Assembly: GCA_022494885.1 (NCBI GenBank)
Contig: JAGVSM010000193.1
Coordinates: forward strand, 122,499 to 186,498
Length of the DNA: 64,000 nucleotides
Direction: 5' to 3'
DNA from: Micrasema longulum
Lineage: Eukaryota; Arthropoda; Insecta; Trichoptera; Brachycentridae
A model generated the notes under the pieces. The model was not told the DNA's origin, did not search any database, and saw only the letters and a list, made by a program, of their open reading frames with translations. Positions 57,210 through 64,000 of this stretch are shown piece after piece (within the stretch, counting starts at the first letter, position 1; each line of letters starts with the position of its first letter). The position numbers were made by a program, and so were the translations under genes.

Positions 57210-60200
57210 TTACAAGACGTGGATATCTCCCGGGTAGAGACCATTGTAGCATACTAGAATCTTCCACAACTTGCGTTGCTTTGTGAGAGCCCTATTCTTG
57301 TTGCAGGTGATGGTGTCTGCGGTGTACTTGACTGGGTCGGTAGTTGTTTGGAGCCAGGTGAGACCCACATCCGTGTTGATGGTAAAATTCTTATTGAGGA
57401 GACCGAGCGTTTCGTACACGCAGATGGCGTACTGTTTCAGTTTGGGATCTTCGACTGAGTAGTCATCGATGCGAACTTTTTGAACCAGAGCGGGGTCGAC
57501 TTTGGAGGATTGGGCGCAGCTTACTCTAGCGGCTAAGATCTTGGCGTTTTGAATCAGTGTCAGCCCCTGGTGATAGAAACATATATTTAGAAATACGTTA
57601 TCAACACAAAATTCTACAAAATTAGGCAATGGGGATAATTTTTTAAAACAAACTTAATAATCTGTATTTATTCGTTCACAAAACAAATCACAAAAAAAAA
57701 CAGGTAATTATATACAAATACAGGTCAAAAGTACATTCATCGAGATGATTATACACTCCTATATCTATAATGACGTTAATGAAACCATATCGGTTAGCCA
57801 ACACGTATTTTTACCAACTCGATCTTCCGCAACAAATCTCTCGAATATTTCAAACTATATTAAAAATTCGTAGGACATGTTTTCACGTCCAGATGTTGAC
57901 AAAAAAACCTTTTAAGTAGGTAGATCACGATTTATTACAAAAAAAATATTAATTTGGTTTTACTTCCAACCATTTGGCATTCATGTCATGTTATTAACAT
58001 AACATAAAATGTCAAGTAATTTACACAAAAAAAATTCAAGCGTTGCAAATGAATACGCAAATGATATTGATATATTTCACTTTTGAATTCAAAAATGCTG
58101 TGTATCATCTTCAAATTTTTAGATTCTTTTAAAGTAGGCACCTGCTGGGAATAATTACACTTCTTTTCTCTCCTCTGCGTTAAATATATGAACTTTATGT
58201 CTACCATTTGTATTTTTAACTAACATGTAAGATGTTTTTTGTATTTTTTATTTCCTTATTCTTCTTAATTCATTTATATTTTTTGCTACTTTTGAGTAAA
58301 ATACATGTCTGTCTTCATATTCATATTTGTAAAAAATGTAAAAGTTTGCAAGGCATTTAAATAAATAAATAACCATATCATCATCAAAGTATATCACCTA
58401 CGGGAACCACATATCTTATGCTTACAATATAACTTCTGGAGCCCCCCAAGGATCCAACCTGGGTCCTCTTCTTTTCCTTCTATTTATAAATGAAAATGGT
58501 GACTCGATCAAAAATTCTAAATACCTTCTCTTTGCTGATGATGTCAAGATTTTCAAATCTATTAAGGGAGCTGGGGATTCATCAAAATGATTTGAGTAAT
58601 TTATGGCATTGGTCTATTTTTTCCAGATTACTTTTTAGCATTCCAAAATGCTGCGTTATTTCGTATCTCGTCTTTCCAAAGAAAATCTTTATTTTCTTAT
58701 AATTTATAAATAACGCACGTTTACCACGCAATTACCAAATCAATGATCGTGGTATTATTTTTAAAGTTAATTTCACTTTTCAGTGCCATATTACTAGTGT
58801 TGTTGATGAATTTAGTACGATGCTTAGATTTGTAGTTCAAATCTCTAGGTATTTTAATAATATCACTGCAATTTGCACAATGTATGATACACTAGTCCGC
58901 GGCATACTAAAATACTATTCCATAATTTGGGACTTAAGAGTCTTAAGAGACTTAAGAGACTTCTAAGGAAGTCGAACCACATCCATGAAATAGACAAGGT
59001 TCAAAAGGTATTTAAGCGAAATTTGTATCTTTAAAAATACATACAATATTTATCCATAATAAAAGATTTAATGGGTAATTGAATAACAAGAATATCCATC
59101 ATTATTTATAAAATAAAAAAAAAACGAATTGTTTTGCTAATTTGCCTCTGAAAATGGTTTATATTTTGAGTTTGTCCAAATATTTGCAGATATGCTTGAT
59201 TTCACTCCCTAGGGAGTTATCAAGATCTATATCGACTTCATACCGGGAATGCTCGTCTACAATAGTTTGGAGAAAAGAAGAAATGCATACTTGCTTATGT
59301 ATTTTTTTCCGATTGATTCGTGGTATTACGATCAACATAGGTGTTATGTAGAGTATTTTTCTTTATGTTCCTAATAACTACCTTAGACAGCTTAAGCTGT
59401 TTTATCTTCCTGCCTGCAGAACCAACCTGCCGATGGTAATGCCAGTAGGAAGAGCAATGTCTTTACTCAACCGTATCTCTTCGGATATCGACACTTTCAT
59501 GTTAGTGAAAAAAAGCTCAGAGAGGATAGCATTCTGTCTCTATAATTGCTGGGTATTTTTATTTTACCATCTTTGTATATTTAAAATTTAGTATCATTTT
59601 TTTCTTGTTGTGTCTGCATTGAAATATTTTGTAATGTACATAAACGTTTATAAAATAAATAAATAAATTGAAATTGAAAACAGAGGGGTATTACGTTTTT
59701 GAGGAGTGAATATGGAAGTATAGGCATTTACAGGGCTTTTGATTTGTCATTAGCTGGTTGAAATGGCCACTTAACACACTGTGTAACATTCAATTAAAAT
59801 CTTAAAAATTAGCAAAGGAGCGAAATTCAGACTGTCCACAAACATTTGGACATGCTCAAGACATTTTTGATTGAATTTACTGGTATAAAAAGTAGTATTA
59901 AAAAATAAAATATTTCAGGCATTGCTTTAAAGGTGAAATAATTCAGCCAGATGAATCTCATCTCCATAAATATAACTCTTAAGTCGACAGATGGAAGAGT
60001 TGAGAAAATGTGTATGTTTAAACATAGATCGAATGGTGAAAGGCTAAGGGCCTATTTCACCACCTCTGAGTAAAGTATTGAATAACTAACCATCACATAA
60101 CTTAATCTGATGATTAATGTCCCGATTACCGAGCAACGGTTTCACGACCTATGAGTATCCTTTGATTTGCTAAAAAGATACTTTGTGTGGCAACGTCGCA

Positions 60201-61026
60201 TTTAAACGGTCTAGACCTAGGCTCAGGTCTGACAACGTGACAACGTCTACTGCTAGCTTTCGTGTGTTGTTTATTGTATTCGTTCATTACTTTGGGAGTC
60301 GCATGTGTTTTTTAAAAACTGCATTATAATGGAGAATAAGCGCGAAGGGGTGTAAACTTTAGTACTGAGGAATGCGAAGTACTAATAAATTTAGTTTTGC
60401 GCCACAAAAATGTGATTGAAAATAAAAAAAGCGACAATGTTTTGTGGAAAGAAAAAAAAAAAAAGAAAAATTTCCGCGTGGAAATCAATAGAAGCGGAGT
60501 TTAACGCGTGCTCCAAATCCAACCACTTTCGGTCTTACAGAAAATCGTCCACAAGCTCTATCAGTTCCATAATTTACAAAAACACACACTTTCCAAACTA
60601 ACAAATCGAAACACAAACCCTCTTTGCCGGCTGTCAAATTGTTTTGCCACCATTTTATTTTTTCTCTAGGTTATGATTAGCAGTTAATCATAGGGAAGAG
60701 CTTTGAGTAGTTTACTCAGGAACTTACTCGCCGAATAGCGCTACTTAGCGGTGGTGAAACAGATTATTTGTTTTACTCGACGAGTAGTTCTAATCAAGAC
60801 TTTACTCAGAGGTGGTGAAATAGGCCCTTAGACTGTCATATAACCTTCTCTTAAAATGTTTATCTTGGTTCTGATTTGTAAACACATTCAAAAGGTTTAC
60901 ATATTCTGTTAACTTGACCTTGGACGTTGTTTTCTTTAAATAAATAAACAAAATAAGTGTTTTTTTTCTTACCAGACCCACAGCAATAACGCTGGCCATA
61001 ACGAACAATAAGAAAACGAACTTCAT
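57210..61026 (-). CDS. OBP7, Minus-C odorant-binding protein, two exons
   Basis: Exon 1 is 61026-60973 (signal peptide MKFVFLLFVMASVIAVGL, donor GTAAGA). Exon 2 is 57566-57210 behind acceptor ATCACCAG, with 118 codons and a stop; 136 residues. Cysteines are spaced C-X31-C-X38-C-X17-C, with SKVDPALVQKVRIDDYSVED, YAICVYETLGLL, DVGLTWLQTTTDPVKY and YPGDIHVL. It is the nearest relative of OBP5 and OBP6. The 3.4-kb intron carries the shared reverse-transcriptase fossil, two LINE-tail insertions, a repeat E copy and a Harbinger-like element inserted into that copy. The family role is extracellular carriage of small hydrophobic molecules; tissue and ligand cannot be read from the sequence. Confidence 0.9.
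57655..59090 (+). mobile_element. Decayed reverse transcriptase, copy in OBP7 intron
   Basis: Reads TSGAPQGSNLGPLLFLLFIN and YLLFADDVKIFKSI. Two halves are separated by a LINE-tail insertion at 57986-58366 flanked by ATAAC. Confidence 0.75.
57986..58366 (+). mobile_element. LINE 3' tail nested in the OBP7 intron fossil
   Basis: An AT-rich 3' UTR ends GCAAGGCATTTAAATAAATA. ATAAC lies on both sides and the OBP5 copy is uninterrupted here. Confidence 0.6.
59231..59680 (+). mobile_element. Non-LTR C-terminal fragment
   Basis: Across frames it reads LRQLKLFYLPACRTNLPMVM and PVGRAMSLLNRISSDIDTF, then a 3' UTR and AAATAAATAAAT. Confidence 0.68.
60046..60829 (+). mobile_element. Harbinger-like element with Myb/SANT-like remnant
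   Basis: 30-bp perfect inverted ends start AAGGGCCTATTTCACCACCT (60046-60075 and 60800-60829). Inside, frames read FSTEECEVLINLVLRHKNVI and ENKKSDNVLWKEK, then AWKSIEAEFNACS: the Myb/SANT-like protein carried by PIF/Harbinger elements. Frameshifted; no DDE transposase. Confidence 0.72.
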
Positions 61027-61061
61027 GATGAATTATATTATCGATTGAAGTTACGGATGCA

Positions 61062-61097
61062 ACTGATGATATTTGAAGGAATTCCAATACTTTTATA
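61062..61097 (-). promoter_or_regulatory. Core promoter of OBP7
   Basis: TATAAAA at 61097-61091 is followed 33 nt later by a TCAGT initiator (A at 61064). The ATG lies 38 nt beyond. Conserved with OBP5 upstream to about 61325. Confidence 0.68.
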
Positions 61098-61329
61098 TGA
61101 TTTCGTTATAACTCTCTGACGCACAATATAAAATAAAAAATACCCCGCAATACAAAAAATATACTTATGCAATGGAATTCTTACAAAGTAAATCATTATA
61201 GAACTAATCAGCAAGAAAAAAACTACCCAAAGAACAGTATAATTTTTTCATTGAATTTTTTTGATTAATTTCTCTTTCAGTGGCATTGCCACCGGCCGGC
61301 TCCAAGAACCGCGTATCTAGATACAAAAA

Positions 61330-61780
61330 AGTGTTTAAAAATTAGAGCATTCAATTGTGCAGCGATTTTTTTTCAAAATGTACTAAAAGGTTAATGAAAA
61401 CACTTTTAAAAAAAATGATCTAATTTAAAACGTCATAGGTTTGGGCGAATAGCTGTTTAAAATAGCTGATCAATTATGTGATAAGAAAGATATCATGATG
61501 ATCAGTTACATAAAAAAAAAAAAAAAATTGATTCGTTTGGTAGTCTGTTAACAAATGAAAAAGATGAAAACAACCATTGGACTTCCTTATTAAGCTTCAG
61601 GCCATTTGCACTACTAATAATGCCGTTAGGGACTTATTTGTGATTTTTCATTAATAAGTATGCTAATACGCATTTTAAAGCCCTAGGGTGCTATTCTGAA
61701 CCTTCTCGTAGGTGAAGAAAGGAGTTTAATTTGTGGATTTTTATTTTTGTAAGCGATAGCATTTTTCTTCATATTTGGCC
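61330..61780. other. No feature recognised upstream of OBP7
   Basis: AT-rich, with an A-run at 61510-61526. Confidence 0.4.
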
Positions 61781-61784
61781 ACAG

Positions 61785-61990
61785 CGATGATTGTGCACTA
61801 ATGTCGAGATCCGTCCTTACAGCCGAGACAAGCATTATCGATAAATTCGTGAAAGGGGTGCGACCCTGGTTTGGGGACATGTAGAGCGATTGGACAGCAA
61901 ACAACCGGCTAAAAAAATCTACGATGCGAATATTGTTGTAAACAGAATGCGAGAAAGCCCGAAAAAAGAATGTATACAATTACAGTTGAA
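61785..61990 (+). mobile_element. RTE-like LINE 3' remnant
   Basis: Matches 1-250: GACATGTAGAGCGATTGGAC and GACAGCAAACAACCGGCTAA in decayed frames. Confidence 0.55.
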
Positions 61991-62269
61991 TTTATTGTGG
62001 CACAGGTGCAGCCGTAAATCGTGATTGGCACAAGGTTGGCCAGCTAAAATTATGCGAACGCAAATATACTTAGTTTTTTTTCTGAGTTTAGAGTCAGTCA
62101 ATAATTATTTTATAATTTTTTAATCCTAGTCAAAACAGTACTACCTTTTTTTGGTGCTCCTACCGATTTGAGGTATTGTAAACAATAGCTGTATCACAAA
62201 CAATGGCAAAGGTTCAACGAAATTTTTTTAAATACCTAGATTATAAAAACAATAAAACGTTTTGTACTT

Positions 62270-62730
62270 ACAGCCAATCTGCCAAACGAAATGGTTTTTT
62301 TAGCCTTGAAAATAGACGCACTGTATCTGAATTATGATATTTACATAAATTATTAAAGAATAAAGTAGACTCTTTTAACCTATTCTCCAAAATTAATCTG
62401 AATGTCCCCTTTCGCGTGACAAAAAATAAGTATTTGTTCCATCTGCCAGTCTGTAGCACTAACTATGCACAACACTCTTTCTTCAATCGTTTTTGCTCAA
62501 ACTATAATGCTTTTTTTTCATCTATTGATATATTTTACATGCCCCTTAATTTATTTAAAAAATATATTAAGATTCCTTATTTCTGGCTGCGGTACGATCC
62601 CACTTACTATTTAATGATGCTCACACTTATACACACCTGAACACTTACTCCTACACTAATACACATAAACACACATCTACACTTACTCTCATACAAATAC
62701 ACATAAACACACCCTTTTTTTGTAACACAA
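62270..62730 (+). mobile_element. Non-LTR RT C-terminus with CA-rich 3' UTR
   Basis: Reads INLNVPFRVTKNKYLFHLPV and CSTNYAQHSFFNRFCSNYN, then ACACTTACTC / ATACACATAAACACAC repeats. Confidence 0.72.
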
Positions 62731-62849
62731 TTTAATAATATGTATGATTCTTATTTAGAAACTTTGCTGGCCTGGCTTTAAACTGTATTTTTTTAGATAT
62801 TACAATATCATTGTTGACTATTTGTTTCTTTAAAATAAATAAAGAACTG

Positions 62850-64000
62850 ACCCAAGGGCTCTCTCTTACAGAGGGCATCAATTTATACCAAGAACAGTAG
62901 TGGTCCCAATGTGCTACCCTGAGGAACTCCAGAATTAACATTAGCCGGGCAGCTTACGTTTCCTTTTGCCCTAACTCTTTGAAGTCTGTTAGTCATATAG
63001 GTTTCAAACCATTTGTGCAGGTTTTCTACTATACTTAAATTTCCTAGTCGCTTAAGAGGATTTGGAAGGGAAACGTATCGAAAGACATAGCTTAGTCCAA
63101 AAATATTGCCATGGATTTTTAACGACTGTCAAGATGTTGAGTAATTGTTTGGGTTAGGTTGGCTATTACATTTTCCGTACCTTTGCTCTTTCTGAAACCA
63201 TATTAATTATTAATGAGAAAGATTTTTTTTCAATAATAGAGCTTTGGCATTTTTTTCAATTATTTCATAAATTGTGTTTATATTTAAATTATATTTTATT
63301 TTATAGTAGTTTCGTATTAGTATTTTCTTTAGTTAGATTAGAAATATATTTTAGTGGTTTTGCTACATCATGTTTTATTTGGATGTGGTTTTATCTTTTT
63401 TTAAATTTGTTACTATTTTTATGCAGTCATTGGTTTTTATTATTTTATCAGTAAGTGTTTTATTAGCATCTTGTTTATGTAGTGGTGCAGTAGAAGATAT
63501 ATAATTGAAAACAGGATTTTCATGCTTCTTTCAGAATCTTTTCAGCTAAGTAAACGGAAGTAGAATATTTGTTTGCATAGTTACATATTATTTGAACATA
63601 TTACAACAAAGATGAAGAACATTTTAGAGAAGGTAATATAGAAGTCTAGGCATCTACAGGGCTTAGGACCTGTCATTGCCGCGCAAAAACGATGTTTTGT
63701 TATGTGATGTTTTAGTAATCTCTCTAGCTATTTTCCACGCACGACTCGTATTAAAGCTACTGTTTTCATAGATAAGCTCTCTTTATTATTTTTCTTCGAC
63801 ATTTATTATAAAATTTATTTTCCATTTATTTTTATAGGTTGTGTATTTTTGTTGTATAAAAATATTGTAAGGATGTTTATTAGCTTTTTGATGCAACAAA
63901 TTACGTTTTTGAATACATTTTAAAAGTTCATGTGTGATCCAAGGAGTTCATTTTGTTTTTTTTGTGGATTGAACTTTGGAGCTTTATGTTTACTTAAGGA
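62850..64000 (-). mobile_element. Jockey/CR1-like LINE, reverse transcriptase part, runs off the right edge
   Basis: The minus strand reads PWITHELLKCIQKRNLLHQK and YTTYKNKWKINFIINV (pre-RT linker, 63770-63950), then WFETYMTNRLQRVRAKGN and NSGVPQGSTLGPLLFLV-stop. Frameshifts are present; a repeat E fragment interrupts it at 63590-63685. Confidence 0.75.
63590..63685 (+). repeat. Repeat E fragment nested in a LINE
   Basis: ATATTACAACAAAGATGAAG, AGAAGGTAATATAGAAGTCT and ACAGGGCTTAGGACCTGTC. Confidence 0.65.

Larger units (their letters stand above)
59155..60850 (+). repeat. Repeat E copy in OBP7 intron, hit by two insertions
   Basis: Aligns with 45300-45800 of OBP5 but is opened by a LINE fragment (59231-59680) and a Harbinger-like element (60046-60829). 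Confidence 0.68.

Overview
The window is AT-rich eukaryotic DNA from an arthropod, most likely an insect and plausibly a beetle; the order is an inference. The gene content is a tandem array, all on the minus strand, of small secreted proteins of the insect odorant-binding family (PBP/GOBP). Six loci show the same four-cysteine spacing, C-X31-C-X38-C-X17-C. This is the 'Minus-C' OBP pattern, in which C2 and C5 of the classical six are missing. A seventh locus at the left edge is seen only as a signal-peptide exon. I number them OBP1 to OBP7 from left to right; these are local names.

Layout: OBP1 exon 1 (1817-1879, remainder off the left edge); OBP2 (8095-14582, three exons); OBP3 (22700-27334, two exons); OBP4 (32095-39285, three exons); OBP5 (43157-45942, two exons); OBP6 (52861-53217, intact second exon with no recognisable first exon); OBP7 (57210-61026, two exons). 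Complete products are 135-136 residues. Each starts with a 17-18 residue hydrophobic signal exon, then a phase-0 intron, then about 118 residues ending in a YPGDI-hydrophobic-VL tail. OBP1, OBP4, OBP5 and OBP7 share a TATA box 32-33 nt upstream of a (T/C)AGT initiator. OBP5, OBP6 and OBP7 are segmental duplicates: they share the exon, a decayed reverse-transcriptase fossil in the intron and the 3' flank. OBP5 and OBP7 also share about 280 bp of promoter. Later insertions differ between copies, so the copies act as empty sites for each other.

Almost everything else is decayed mobile DNA. There are many 3'-truncated non-LTR retrotransposons (Jockey/CR1-like, R1/I-like and RTE-like), and four tRNA-derived SINE families (SINE-A to SINE-D, local names). 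There are three mariner fossils and Penelope-like element (PLE) pieces that carry hammerhead-ribozyme-like sequences. Foldback elements and MITEs include one Harbinger-like element with a Myb/SANT-like remnant and a long palindrome with a clear target-site duplication. An abundant foldback family is called repeat E here. Repeats F, G, H and R48 are smaller families seen at least twice.

No ribosomal RNA, convincing stand-alone tRNA gene, CRISPR array or bacterial operon is present. The OBPs would be secreted carriers of small hydrophobic ligands in haemolymph or sensory lymph. The cluster looks like an actively duplicating family in a transposon-dense region.
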